This document shows positions 20,524 through 32,054 of a DNA stretch of 64,000 bases, one piece after another (the first letter of the stretch is position 1; each line of letters opens with the position of its first letter). The position numbers and the translations under genes are program-made. Source of the DNA: Cylindrodendrum hubeiense (Eukaryota > Ascomycota > Sordariomycetes > Hypocreales > Nectriaceae); the NCBI GenBank assembly GCA_014621425.1, contig JAANBB010000069.1:1-64000 (forward strand), written 5' to 3'. The notes under the pieces are model-generated. The model was given only the letters and a program-made list of their open reading frames with translations, was not told the DNA's origin and searched no databases.

Positions 20524-21546
20524 ATGGCATCCCTTCCCAAGACCTTCAAGGCTGTGGTCCTCCCTGCGGCCAACTCGCCCATGACTCTCTCAGACGTCGA
20601 GCTCAAGCACCCCAACAAGGGCGAGGTCCTCGTCAAGGTCCTCGCCTGCGGCGTCTGCTTCTCGGATGTCGGCATGGCCACCGGCCACATGGGCAACGTC
20701 TTCCCCCGTGTTCCCGGCCACGAAATTGTCGGTGATGTTGTCGAGATCGGCGAGGGCGTCACCCGGTTCACGGGCGGCGAGCGTGTTGGTGGACCTTGGC
20801 ACGGCGGCCATGACGGCGAGTGTCGCCAATGCCAGCGCGGCCTGTTCCAGATGTGCAACAACAAGGCTGTCAACGGTGTTAGCAGGGATGGCGGCTTTGC
20901 CGAATATGTCCTCCTCCGCGCCGAGGCTGTCGTCCGCGTTCCCAAGGAAATCGACCCGGCGCAGGCCGCTCCTCTCTTGTGCGCCGGTGTCACCGTCTTC
21001 AACGGCATCCGCAGGCTGGGCGTTGCGCAGGGCGCTCTTGTTGCCGTCCAGGGCCTGGGCGGACTCGGTCATCTGGCTGTGCAGTACGCCAACGCCATGG
21101 GCTACGAGGTTGTAGTTCTCTCATCCGGCGATGAGAAGGCCCAGTTCGCAAAGGAGTTGGGCGCTCACCACTACATCAACACCAAGACGGCCGATGTTGC
21201 TGCTGAGCTCATGAAGTTTGGCGGTGCTTCCATCATCGTCCAAACGGCACCCAACCCCGCAGCCATCACCCCTCTCGTCGCAGGCCTCGCACCCGAAGGC
21301 AAGCTCCTCAGTCTCGCCCCTGTTGGCCCGGCGTCGGTTGACACCGTTGCTCTTGTATCCAAGGGTGCCAGCATCCAGGGTTGGCCCAGCGGCCATGCCA
21401 TCGACAGCGAGGAGGCTATCCGATTCGCCATGCTGCACAATGTCAAGTGCATGGTTGAAAAGTACCCCTTTGCCAAGGTTCAGGATGCCGTGGATAGCCT
21501 GATTGCTGGCAAGCCGAGATTCAGGAATGTGTTGGTCATGGAGTAG
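20524..21546 (+). CDS. Zinc-dependent medium-chain alcohol dehydrogenase
   Basis: This intron-less gene encodes 340 aa. It is a medium-chain, NAD(P)-dependent zinc alcohol dehydrogenase that interconverts alcohols and aldehydes. Catalytic zinc ligands can be placed at Cys45 ('ACGVCFSD'), His66 ('PGHE') and Cys153 ('LLCAG'). The Rossmann motif is 'VQGLGGLGHLAVQYA'. The structural zinc lobe is incomplete: Cys100, Cys103 and Cys111 are present, but the first of the usual four positions is Asp97. The ATG at 20524 is in a strong ACC ATG G context; the frame is open upstream only from a TTG. The 3' end is 179 bp from the convergent FAD oxidase gene. The precise substrate cannot be read from the sequence. 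Confidence 0.9.
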   Translation: MASLPKTFKAVVLPAANSPMTLSDVELKHPNKGEVLVKVLACGVCFSDVGMATGHMGNVFPRVPGHEIVGDVVEIGEGVTRFTGGERVGGPWHGGHDGECRQCQRGLFQMCNNKAVNGVSRDGGFAEYVLLRAEAVVRVPKEIDPAQAAPLLCAGVTVFNGIRRLGVAQGALVAVQGLGGLGHLAVQYANAMGYEVVVLSSGDEKAQFAKELGAHHYINTKTADVAAELMKFGGASIIVQTAPNPAAITPLVAGLAPEGKLLSLAPVGPASVDTVALVSKGASIQGWPSGHAIDSEEAIRFAMLHNVKCMVEKYPFAKVQDAVDSLIAGKPRFRNVLVME

Positions 21547-21725
21547 AGATTGAAGCGAGTTGGGCGGAATGGTTGGGTGGAACGGTTGAGTCTGGAGCAG
21601 TTAAGCCTGGAACGGTTGGCGTCTAAAGGAGTGAAAAACATGGGATGAGAAAGCGGTGGTTGTTGTTAGAGATTAAGAATTGAATTATTTCTATCCTGAT
21701 TAAGCTGCCAGAACAGTGAAACTGT

Positions 21726-23219
21726 CTAAGGCTTGAACCCGCCTGTTCGATCTCTAAAGAGCCCATCGGGATCAACTCGGGCAGCCACCTTCTTGACCAA
21801 TTGATGGTTCTCGGGACGCAGCCGTCCGAAGTAGTCTTGGGAGTAGTAGCCATCGTTCATAAACAGCGGAAGAAAGGCGTCTCGCTCCAAAACGCCACTG
21901 TCCTGCCACCCAAGGACTTTGTTTCGGACGCCAGTAAATGTCTTCTTCATGGCCTTGTCGACCTTCTTGGTGTCGACGTGGAGGAGGTAGCTGTAGTTGA
22001 ACTCGATAATGATGCGGTCAACGTTGTCGTCCATGTCCAGCAAATCGAAGCCCTTGTCTTGTGAAATCTTGGCCATGCGCTTGGGGAAGGGCTGGAATCC
22101 CATGACCGCAACGGCGTTGGCCACACCCATGATGGGGTCGGAAACGTCGCGCCAGTGCTGGTGGAGCTCGCCCAGGACTTTGACGCCGTTGGCTGCGGAC
22201 GGCAGGGGGATCGTCTCGGTCGCCATGGTATAGATGGAGCCCTTGAGTACGAAGGCGTTGTTGGCCGTGAGAAAATCGGCGTAGGACCGGGTCTTGAGCG
22301 TGTTCAAGGTCGGCCCTGCGCTGGTGAAGTCGTCAAAGGTGCCCGCCGGGGGAGTAGGTCCGTCATAGAAGACGAACATGGTCCAGATATCAACGAGACC
22401 GAGCCCGGCACGGTTCGCTGTGAGGATGATGGCCGCCTTGTCGTCGTCGTTGTTCTCTGTAAAGTCACGGACGGCTTTGAGCAGCTTGGCATCCGTCTTC
22501 TTGGTCCGGGTAAAGATGAGGTTTCCGCCGTAGACCTGGCCCTGCTTGTAGCCCTGCAGGAGGAACGAGGTGACGACGCCAAAGTTGTTGCCGCCGCCCT
22601 TGAGCACCTTGAATAGATCCGAGTTCTTGGTCTTAGAGGCCGTGACAATGGTGCCGTTGGCCAAGACGACTTCCATTTCGAGAATCGACGACATACCCCA
22701 CCCGTACTGTTGGGTGAGAAAGGAGAGGCCTCCGCCGAGCAGGTAGCCACCAACACCAACATTGCCAACGCGGCCACCAACAACAGTCCAGCCAGTGCCA
22801 TCGAGCTCATCGGCAACTTCATCCCAGCGGTTTCCAGATCCAACTCTAACCTGGCCGGTCTTGGGATCAAGCAGAACCTGGTTGAGGTTCTTGGTGGAGA
22901 TGAGGGGGCCGCCGGCGATGCTGGAGAAGTTGTCGTTGGGGTTGTGGCCTCCCGACTTGACGGCAAAGCGCTCGTCGTTGTCGCCTATGATCTTGAGGAT
23001 ACTGGCGACCTCATCCGCAGTGGTCGGGTAGAGGATGCAGGATGGCTCCAGGGCGCTGCAGGAGGTTGACCAGTACTCTGTCTGCTCGGTCGTGTAGGAC
23101 AGCTCGAGCTTCTGGAAGCTTTCGATGTTGGTGAGAGTGTCTACGTCTGCGCAGGTGTCGGCTGCAACGAGACCAGCCAGGACAGAGGCGGAGACGGCCG
23201 CGAACGAGAACCAACCCAT
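21726..23219 (-). CDS. Secreted FAD-linked oxidase (berberine-bridge/PCMH type)
   Basis: This intron-less gene encodes 497 aa. A signal peptide (about residues 1-20, 'AAVSASVLAGLVAA') leads into a PCMH-type FAD domain with 'ERFAVKSGGHNPNDNFSSI', where His92 is the usual site of 8-alpha-histidyl FAD attachment. 'GGYLLGGGLSFLTQQYGWG' lacks the second, cysteinyl attachment residue found in bicovalent enzymes. The central 'LFKVLKGGGNNFGVVTSF' motif is typical. The C-terminus, 'YYSQDYFGRLRPENHQLVKKVAARVDPDGLF' (in parts), matches the BBE-like end. Such oxidases act on sugars, alkaloids or secondary metabolites; the substrate here is unknown. No other biosynthetic gene is next to it. The frame continues past the ATG upstream only to a TTG. 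Confidence 0.88.
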   Translation of the reverse strand: MGWFSFAAVSASVLAGLVAADTCADVDTLTNIESFQKLELSYTTEQTEYWSTSCSALEPSCILYPTTADEVASILKIIGDNDERFAVKSGGHNPNDNFSSIAGGPLISTKNLNQVLLDPKTGQVRVGSGNRWDEVADELDGTGWTVVGGRVGNVGVGGYLLGGGLSFLTQQYGWGMSSILEMEVVLANGTIVTASKTKNSDLFKVLKGGGNNFGVVTSFLLQGYKQGQVYGGNLIFTRTKKTDAKLLKAVRDFTENNDDDKAAIILTANRAGLGLVDIWTMFVFYDGPTPPAGTFDDFTSAGPTLNTLKTRSYADFLTANNAFVLKGSIYTMATETIPLPSAANGVKVLGELHQHWRDVSDPIMGVANAVAVMGFQPFPKRMAKISQDKGFDLLDMDDNVDRIIIEFNYSYLLHVDTKKVDKAMKKTFTGVRNKVLGWQDSGVLERDAFLPLFMNDGYYSQDYFGRLRPENHQLVKKVAARVDPDGLFRDRTGGFKP

Positions 23220-23736
23220 GGTGGCTGTTGTAAGAAGCAAGGCGACTTGAAGCTATTCCCGTCAAACCAACAAGAACAGTATTGTTCAGTAAGCTTGCCA
23301 GTCTAGACACAAACCCGGAAAGGCATCAAGACCTCTTGTAGTCGGTCCCCTCGACCTAACAGCGGCATGGCTGTTTCAACGGCAGCCCGGGTTCCAATAA
23401 TACCTGGCACGGCTCAGTAGCCCGCATTTACGAGCGGGCCAAGACGCCCGGCTGGACGCCTCATTGCGGCCGGTAGGTCATGCTGCGCAAATAAGAAGCA
23501 GGAGACCGCCGCGGCCGGGACATTGTGACAGGGCGTTCCTGGTCGGCGGGCGGTGATTGCTCAAGGAAATGTGAAGAGTGAAGTGCGCGAGATTGGACGG
23601 ATGACCCACAGACCGGTACTTCGCCGCACTGACATCTCGTCTTGTAGAGGCACGCATCACGGACACACCACGGACGCATCACAGCCCGACGATCGTATTG
23701 GTTGGAAAGGCTAAACAAAGAACTCAAGCACAGGGA
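23220..23736. promoter_or_regulatory. Divergent promoter region of FAD oxidase and M3 peptidase
   Basis: These 517 bp lie between two divergent start codons. I see no repeated motif or clear TATA box. Confidence 0.45.
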
Positions 23737-25999
23737 ATGAATAGAATTACCTCCCGTATCAACCTCATCTCATCTCTCCTAGTCCCCTCACATGCCCTGG
23801 CGAGAAGCACAGCGCGGACGATCACAATGAGAGTCAAATCCCCGCCGCAATCTCCCCCAGACTTCGCCATCCCGCCGGCCCAGCTGCTGGTCGAGACGGA
23901 GGCGCTGATCGAGGCGTCGCGGGCGCTGGAGGACCGTCTCGCCAACAGCCTGACGCCCGCCACGGCCACCTTTGACAACCTGCTGCGCCCGATCTTGCAT
24001 GACGACCACCGCGCCAGCCGCCGCCTGTGCATCTTCCGCATCTTCAGCTCCGTCGCCGCGACGCCCGAGCTCCGCGATGCGTCCCGCAAGGTCGAGCAGC
24101 TGAACGCCAAGGCGAGTGCAGTCAGCCTGATGCGCCGCGACGTTGCTGCGCTGGTGGCGGCCGTCTACGACAAGCACCGCGCGGGCGAGTTGAGTCTGGA
24201 CGACGAGTCGGCGTATGTGCTCTTCAAGACGCACCGCGCCTACCAAAACGCCGGCGCCGGGATCAACGACGAGGAGCAGCGCGCCAAGTACATGGCCGCC
24301 GTGGAAGAGCGCAACAGCGTCCTGGTCGCCGCGCGCAAGACGTTCAGCGAGTCGGACGAGGGCGTCTGGTTCACGCGCGCCCAGCTCGCCGGCGTGCCCG
24401 CGAGCGCGCTGGACACGATGGCCGCCGACGGCGACAGGCTCAAGGTGACGTTCAAGAAGGGCCACCTCTTTCCCGTCATGAAGCACGCGGCCGACGCCCG
24501 CACGCGCAAGGCGCTGCATGTCGCCAAGGAGAACCGCTTCCCGGAGAACGTCGCCGTGCTGGAGCGGGCCGTGGCGCTGCGGGATGAGATCGCCAGGATG
24601 CTCGGCTTCGCGAACCACGCCGCGCTCAAGATGGAGAACAAGATGGCCCCCAGCGTCGAGAGCGTCACCGGCCGCCTCAACAAGCTGCGGACGGAGCTCC
24701 AGCCGCAGGCTCAGAAGGAGATTGAGACGCTGCGCGCGCTGAAGAAGGCCTACATCGACGAGCACGGCAGCTCCGAGGACGAGGACGATGTGTCGACGTT
24801 GAACGCATGGGACTGGGGCTTCTATGCGCGCATACTCGAAAAGGAGCGGTACTCTGTGGATTCGACGCTCGTCTCCGAGTACTTTGAGGTGCAGCACAGC
24901 CTTCAGGGCATGCTACGCATCTTCGAGGAGCTGTTTGGCATCGTCTTTGTCCCGACCGAGGCGCCGACCTGGCACAGCGATGTCACCGTCTACGCAGCGT
25001 GGGACTCAGAGGAGCAAGGCGGCGGCTTCCTCGGATATCTCTATCTCGATCTGTATGCGCGAGACGGCAAATACTCTGGCGCCCACTGCTCCCTCGTCCA
25101 GCCGGTACTACCCCTATCCCGTCCAACTACGCAGTCTCCTAACATCTCCAGGGCTTCACCACGGAGGAAAACACACGGCACTTCCCCTCCTCGTCCCTGG
25201 TCTGCAGCATGATCCGCGTCGCCGGCAAGCCCACGCTGCTGCAGCACTCGGAGCTCAAGACCATGTTCCATGAGCTGGGCCACGCCATCCACAAGCTCGT
25301 GACGCGCACCGCCTACAGCCACAGCTGCGCCCGCGACTTCGTAGAGATCCCCAGCATCCTGCTCGAGAACTGGATTTGGGTCCCGCGCGTGCTGCAGCGC
25401 CTGGGGCGCCACTACAGCTACCTCGGCGACGAGCAGCGCGCCTTCTGGCTGGAGCGCGCCGGCGGCGAGGAGCCTGCCGAGACGCCGTCCGAGACGCTCC
25501 CTGAGAAGCTGGCCGAGGACCTCGCCCAGACAAAGCACGTCAGCGGTGCCCATGCGATGCTGCACCAGGTCTTCCTCGCGCTGTTTGATCTGACCATCCA
25601 CAGCGCCGCCAGCCAAGAAGCTGCGCGGGCAATAGACACGACAGCTCTCTGGAACAAGAGCAAAGCCGAAATCCTCGGACTGCGCACCACCAACGGGATT
25701 GGTCAGGCCTCATTTGCGCATCCCTTCCGAGCATATGATGCGTCGTACTTTACCTATGCCTTGTAAGTGCGCAGAACCACTCCTAGACGAGTACTAACCC
25801 CTATAGGTCCAAGGTCTATGCTACGGACCTGTGGGTGAGCTCCTTTAAAAGTAACCCCATGGACCCCGAGGTAGGACTAAAATACAGACGGTCTGTCTTG
25901 GAGCCCGGCGGTGGTCAGCCCGAGGGCGTCAGTTTGAAGAACTTCCTCGGCAGAGAACCCAACGACGAGGCATACTACTCCGAGGTCTCTGGACTGTAA
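23737..25999 (+). CDS. M3 metallopeptidase (thimet oligopeptidase / saccharolysin type)
   Basis: This encodes 723 aa (693 from the second ATG at 23827) in exons 23737-25104, 25152-25762 and 25807-25999. It is a zinc endopeptidase of family M3 that degrades short peptides; yeast saccharolysin (Prd1) acts in cytosol and mitochondrial intermembrane space. The HExxH zinc motif is 'MFHELGHAIH' (His496-His500), with the third ligand in 'DFVEIPSILLENW'. 'QASFAHPFRAYDASYFTYAL' and 'SKVYATDLW', joined across the last intron, and 'YRRSVLEPGGGQPE' are the usual C-terminal signatures. Between the two ATGs the peptide is Arg-rich without acids, like a mitochondrial presequence. Splices have GTACTA/GTAAGT donors. 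GC content is very high in exon 1. Confidence 0.9.
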
Positions 26000-26116
26000 A
26001 CACGACACAATGAATGATGGATCATGAACACGCCAACCGGCGCTTGTATTGTAAATGCACAACGCCTATGCAAAAGAGGGTATCATAGCGCTCTATCCTA
26101 TACGTAGTCTTATTGA

Positions 26117-29100
26117 TTAATGCACCAGCCTGTGCCGCGGAAAAGGGGCTGCTTCCACATCAACCACTACCAATCCCTTCTCGTTCATTGTCGTACCGTG
26201 ATCCGTGATTGGCGTAAACTTTTTGGTATGCGCCACCTCCTGTCGACTGACTCGGGCTTCGTCCCTGGGAATCCACAGTACAGGCTTGGGCAGCCAGAGC
26301 TCTGGAGGCCAATAACTCGACAGCGAGTGATCTTCTGGGTACTCTGTATCCGGCAAGTCGCTGTCGGGAATCAGTTTGCGCATGGCAAGGAAATCATTGT
26401 AAATCTCCGGGTGCATCCATCGTTTCAGAAAGCTAGGAGGCTGGTCCGAACCCTCCTCGTTGCCTGCCAGACCCAACTTGTTCAAAAACCGCATCAGGCC
26501 CGACTCTTCTGCTTCAGTCTTCATCTTGCTCTTGGCGCTTGACTTGAGCCAATCCTTGATGGCCGACCCCATGCCACTCGCGCCCTCGACCGCTCTGTCG
26601 GTTGGGTGCGGTGCACCGTCATCGTCGACGTCAGACAGGGCGTCAAAGTCGCCTTCGCCAAAGGCCAGTTCCGTGTCGTAATAGTCGTTAGCAGTACCTC
26701 CCGCATCGCCCGACTCTGCTGCAGACTGCTTCCGTGCCTCTTCAGCAGCTTTTTCCTCATCCTGCAACTGCTCTTCCAACGACAACGTTTGCGGCAGGTT
26801 CTGTAGTAGCGGCGTGATGGCGTCAATCAGTGAGAGGTGGACAAGGCCCGTAAAGACGAAGAACATGAGCATCATAACCATTGGCCCAAAGGCGAACTTT
26901 AGAGCGAACAGACCGACAAGGCAAATCTCCGCCATGTAAAGCCCAACAATAATTTGAAGCAGAGCACGGGGGTAGAATAGTCCTTTGGTGTCCAGCTCGG
27001 AATCGAAGACGTAGAGGATGTTGTATCGGTAAATCAGGCCAACAAACGACATGCCCGCGCAGGCAAAGGCAAGCACCAAAGGCGCGATGCAGGCATAACT
27101 GAGAGCTACAATGCGTTAGTCTTGGCCGGTTTCGTTTAGGATTTGACATACCAATGACGGCCATGTTTGTAAAAATTGGATACACACCGCCCCAACGTGG
27201 TGGGCGTAGATTATACCACACATTAAAGCGTGCCCTCGGAACCTGGGCGATTTTCGAAAAGATAAACTGTCGGAGCAGTTCAAAGATGTGCAAAATGCCC
27301 GTAGCGCCAACCGCCAAACACTGCACAAGGATATAAGACAGATAAAAGTTTGACGCCTTGGGAAGGTTCTGTGCGAGGAGATCCTTGGCGGACACGGGGT
27401 TCTTGAGGATGTCCATGAATGCGGCCGAGGCAGCAGATGTCAGCGTGGTGATGAGGAAAACCTGGACGACCTGGAAAGCAAAATATGCGTTCTGGGTGAA
27501 AAGCTCAACCAAGACCAAAGACGGGACTCCTGCTTGAGTGGCACAGGCTAGGAAGTGTCAGCAAAAAACAATGACTCGGTGGGTGTATGACATACCTCTC
27601 AGCATCGCTGGCACGAGGGACATCCAGAAAGACAGGGCAATGGCTGGAACAAAACCTTGTAGGAAGCCGAGGATAGGCTTGGGCAGCAAGATCAGCCATT
27701 TCAGGAAGAAGATGTTGGTGGCCAAAAAGGAGATGTTGGAGATGATGCCGATGAACGCCGATGGAACGGCCCAGAAGATGATTCCGACGGTCACAAGACC
27801 CATGATAAGGAAGCGTCGGATAATTCGCTCCCACCACCTCATCCTCAGAGCGCTCCAAACAACCTCGTCAGGGCGGATTCCCAGGATACGTGGGGCCATT
27901 TGCAGAGGGCGGTGATGGGCGACGACCTGGTGGGCGGCCTGAGCACTCTCCTGCGAGTCGAATTCGATGAATGCGGCCGGCAGAGCAGCGCCATCACCCC
28001 GGCGCATCTGACGACGCAGCTTGAAGATTTCCAGATTCAGGTCCTTGAGGCGGGTGCGACACCACCTGATGGTATCTACACGGCGTCCGTAGTTGGCCAG
28101 AGGTCGGTGATGGGGCCGGGCTGTGACGGGGATCCATTGGGCGGCCACGGAACCGCGAACGTCGGGAAGATCTGGATCAAGACCGTAGGGATGGACATAG
28201 TCTGGATCCTCCATCTTTTCGAGCGGGTCTTGGAAGGTGTTTGGGTTCGGAGAGAACTCGGTCATGCTTGACCCGAGTTCCGGGCCGGCTTCAATTCGGC
28301 GGGCTGTCTCGGGCTCATCTTGCTCAGCACTGGGGAGTCGTTCAATATCGGGGGTTTGGTCAATATCGGGGGCAGTCGTAAAAGACGTAGGCGAGGGGGG
28401 TTCGCAAACATCAGTGGTAGAGGATGTCGTCGGAGGTGCTTTTCGGAGTTGTTTGGTACGGGCGATGTTGGCCTTTTTAATGAGTTCGATCTCGGCCTTT
28501 TCGAGACGGATAGCCGTTTGCTCTCGCTCCTTTACAAGTTTTACCAGGCTTTTCGAGGTCCTAGGAATCCAGACGCGCTTGACAGAGTCACCGTAGAGCT
28601 TGCGGAGGCGGGCTTCATCGAGATACTGGTTGGGGACGCTGGTAAGGAGGACGGTCCTGGAGGAAAGGCGATTGGCATAGTGAGGAGATGAGAGATAGGC
28701 TTGGCGGATGTTGATATAGTAGATGCACTCTCTTGAAATAGTAAAGAGGACGAATCCTGGCAGTGTCAGTGTCAAGCTGAGGAGAAAGATGGGACTGGCA
28801 GGATGAGCGTACCAAAATACACCCAAGCAACTGCAACGTGAGCAAACAGGAGCTTAGGTTCCTTGACATTACCAATGGTCAAAAGCTCAAGTTGCTCCAA
28901 GCCGTTGCCGCCAGTAATGTGTACAGGAAACAAGACGGGCCAAGAGATGCAGATACCGACGAAAAAGATGTTACGTAGGACCTTGAGATAGCGCAGAAAG
29001 AAGAAGCCATCGATGGAGCCATGGTTGAGGATAAAGGTGTCTGGGATTTTCCAGAATGGCTTGATCCAGTTGAACCAACCAGTGGGTAGGGTAGGAGTAG

Positions 29101-29602
29101 GGATACTATGGTACAGCATGTTAGCAAGGAGTTCCAGTGGCACGGCGCATGCGAGTTGTCGCACGAGCAATGGCGAAATTGACGTACTGGGGAGAGCGCA
29201 GGCCAGCATTGGCTCGAGGTGAGTAGACACGGCGGGCTTTAGGACGGAGAAAAGTGAAGAGGAGAAGGCAGACGGCAGCATAGACGGCGACCGGGATGAA
29301 GGTTGCGCCGAGGGAGGCTAGAGAAGACGACTTTGAGGACGATGAGGTACTGAGGGTGCCGCCATCAGAGCCATCTCTCGCAGAACCTGTGCGAGGGTCG
29401 TCGGAGGTGTCCTATGGGTTGGTTAGGATGGGTTCAAGTGGTGATGGGTAGAGTGATGGTTGGAGTGGTGCTGGAGTAGTTGGAGTAATGGTAGTGGTGG
29501 TGGTGGTTGAGGAACCAAGACAGGGGGGTAATAGACATGGAATAGACAACGCACAATCTTAATCTCGAGCCTCCGGACGAGGTGAGCGAGAAAGGAGGTC
29601 AT
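26117..29602 (-). CDS. CSC1/OSCA-like osmosensitive cation channel (DUF221 family)
   Basis: The model joins six exons on the minus strand: 29555-29602, 29188-29411, 28813-29105, 27596-28756, 27152-27547 and 26117-27105, for 1036 aa. All five junctions keep frame; donors are GTGCGT, GTACGT, GTACGC, GTATGT and GTATGT. It belongs to the CSC1/OSCA/TMEM63 family of stretch- or osmolarity-gated cation channels. Visible parts are an N-terminal membrane segment ('GATFIPVAVYAAVCLLLF'), two more hydrophobic segments before 'SSRTVLLTSVPNQYLDE', a cytosolic RNA-recognition-like loop with 'GDGAALPAAFIEFDSQESAQAAHQ', then the multi-pass pore domain ('IGIISNISFLATNIFF', 'FYLSYILVQCLAVGATGIL', 'RYNILYVFDSELDTKGLFYPRALLQI', in parts) and a long acidic cytosolic tail. 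The shortest exon codes 16 residues and is the least certain. Confidence 0.87.
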
Positions 29603-32054
29603 TCCAGTGCCGGTAGAGGGAGACCCAGCAGCTAAGGAGTCGGGTACGGAGTTGGAGGATTTGCAAGTGAGTTGGCGATGAGCCAGCGAAGCGGTTGGTT
29701 AGGTGCGGCTGGGAGTTGGCAAGTTGAGCGTGACAGACGGACAGTCACAGTCACATCCGCGGCGGCATTGTCACCTTGTGACAGGGAAGACGTCGACGAT
29801 GACAAGGAGGCAGCCCGGCATCTGAAGTTGAGTAACCAGAGACAGGTTCGTAAAGACTGGTTCGTGAGTCGCAGATCGGAGACGGATGGCGGCAGGTGAC
29901 GGGTGGCAGGTTGGACGGAGCAAGGTGGGGGGATGTCGATGTTTGAGAAGAGCGAGCGAGTGCGTGGTGTCGCGTCCCAGGCTGAGTGCCACTGTGCGGG
30001 CGGGTTCCCAGCGGTGCAGTAGCGCGTAGGGGTCCCCTGTGAGCTGGGCCGTCTCTTGGGTTTGTGCGGTGCTGGTTGTAGCTAGCGGGGGAGAGGCGGG
30101 CCCTTGGGGCCTCGGGAAAAGGAAGGTCGACTTGTCAGGTCGTCCTCAGGTCGTCCGTCTGTGGGTAAAGGCAGGTATCCAGCCATCTAGCGTATGTGAT
30201 GTGTGCTGTACAGCGAGTGACGGGACGTGGTTCCCGTGCCGAGAATACGGGGAGCCGGATTGTGACCGATATTGGATGGACGGATATTGGATTGGATGGA
30301 TGGATATTGGATAGACGGGCTGGGCGATGGGAAAAGGCTCTGCTGACGCCGCGCATCGGCAAGCACGAAAGAACCATTGATTCAATTGGGATAGGCCACC
30401 AATTCCACGGAATGCCACTACGCGGGTACGACCAGGTACATGCTCAGGGACCAGGGGGGAGCTCCGAAGCGGTTTTAATCCCTGCGCCGTCGCTTCTATG
30501 TGCGGCGGACAGCCAACCACCGCCATAGCGAGGCTCGACAGGAGGCATCCCGTCGGGGACGGCTACAGAAGAGGTACAGCGTGTGTACACTGCTGTGCTG
30601 CTGAACACGCCGCCGCACTGGCAATCAGCAGTCAATCTCCTGCTCCATCGCCCCCCGAGGCCCCCCAAGACGCCCAATCTCGAACCCCATCCTGATCCCT
30701 GCCCACCATCAACCGGCCGTCGCCAATCACGCGCGGGAAACACCACCCGCCGGCCGGCTAGCGCCACTAGTGCCCTACAGCACCCCCCTGAAAGCATCGA
30801 GGCCGACGCCAAGGGTCAGGTCACTTCAGGGTCCCCCCGTCCCCCTCCGCCACGCCTGGATCGAGCTTTTCCAGCATGAGGGCCATCACCGGGGCGACGC
30901 TGCCATTGGCCTGGCGAGAAATGCCGTTTGCTTCGATGATATGATGACTGCAGGACGCCGACGAGCTCGTCATGACAAGTCAAATCATGAATCGGGCTGG
31001 ATGCGCCACAACTGGTCGAGGGACCCTGTCCGCTTCAGCCCCAGCCAACCGGCCAACCCAGCGGCGTTCCCGAAAACTCAGATACGCCGCGTCTCGCCCG
31101 CGGATATCTGAATCGCCTCGAGCTGAATCCAGACCAGCTTAATGTGGTTCGATGTGGCTCTGGAATTCAGCGCCCTTCCCTTCCCCGTATTCCACGCTCC
31201 GTGCTCCACGTGAACCGGCTGCCTCTCACATCCAGACCACTACTGCACATGCCTCGCTCGCGCTACTCGCTGTACCTTGCCTCCGCAACGGCTACGCTGT
31301 GCCATGTCTCACTATCGCCTCCCTGCTCTTTCAATGCTGCTCCGCCTGCATCCAAGAACCCGGAACTATCCATCGTCCCCGAGGAGATCGTAATGCCGTC
31401 ATTTATTACACAGCTATCCGATCACCTGGATATGTATGCGCCCCATGAGGCGTTGAGCCATGTATTAGTCTTTACGATCTACGCTTGTACCTGTCCTGTT
31501 CCTGTCCCTGTTCCTGTGCCGTGCGTCCATCACTGCCGCCGCCTCTAACCTTTCCCTTGGGTCACGCCAACCAATTCACGCCAACCAACGACAAATAACC
31601 TTCACTCGCGTTGAAGCAAAAGACCATAAAGGACCATGATCGGCCATGATCAAACAGCCACCGCCAAACTTCTCTAATGACCTGTCTGCTATGCACGTTT
31701 CACCCAGCCGCTCTCACGCACGGCCCATCAACCCATCCCACAGATCGAATGCCTGCGATTGAGTTATCATGGCGCATTCATCACGTCAATGTGCCTCTCG
31801 CTTCGCCGTGAGGCGTCTGTGCACCAACAATTCGCCTTGGCATCAAGACCTGCTCGGCTACGGAATACTCCGTACACACAGCCCAATTCCAAGACTAGCC
31901 AGTCACGGATCCCAATCCATCATTTCAAAATCAAAAGCAAGAGTGGCGAGGCCGCATTGCGCTACGAGTATCCTAAAGTACATGGGCAAATGGGCAACTG
32001 GGCATCTCAAACGTCCGCTCCACGCCAGCCCACCCATATCTCCCACTGCATATC
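29603..32054. other. 2.4-kb intergenic region
   Basis: No gene is supported. Open frames are short and lack recognisable motifs. A TGGATATTGGAT-type short repeat lies at 30268-30313 and a C/T-rich CCTGT repeat at about 31490-31522. The left end carries the promoter of the CSC1-like gene; the right end is the 3' side of the 241-aa protein gene. Confidence 0.55.
30268..30313. repeat. Short GATATTGGAT tandem repeat
   Basis: Three copies of GATATTGGAT(T)GGA(C/T)G-type units of 15-20 bp follow each other in the gene-free stretch between the CSC1-like gene and the 241-aa protein gene. Confidence 0.65.

Noticed and set aside
23788..24897. 369-aa antisense frame across the M3 peptidase gene
   Set aside because: A shadow of a very GC-rich exon; the sense strand has the HExxH enzyme.
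20524..25999. A secondary-metabolite cluster around the alcohol dehydrogenase and the FAD oxidase
   Set aside because: The two redox genes are adjacent, but there is no polyketide, peptide or terpene synthase, regulator or transporter beside them; the neighbours are SKI6 and an M3 peptidase.
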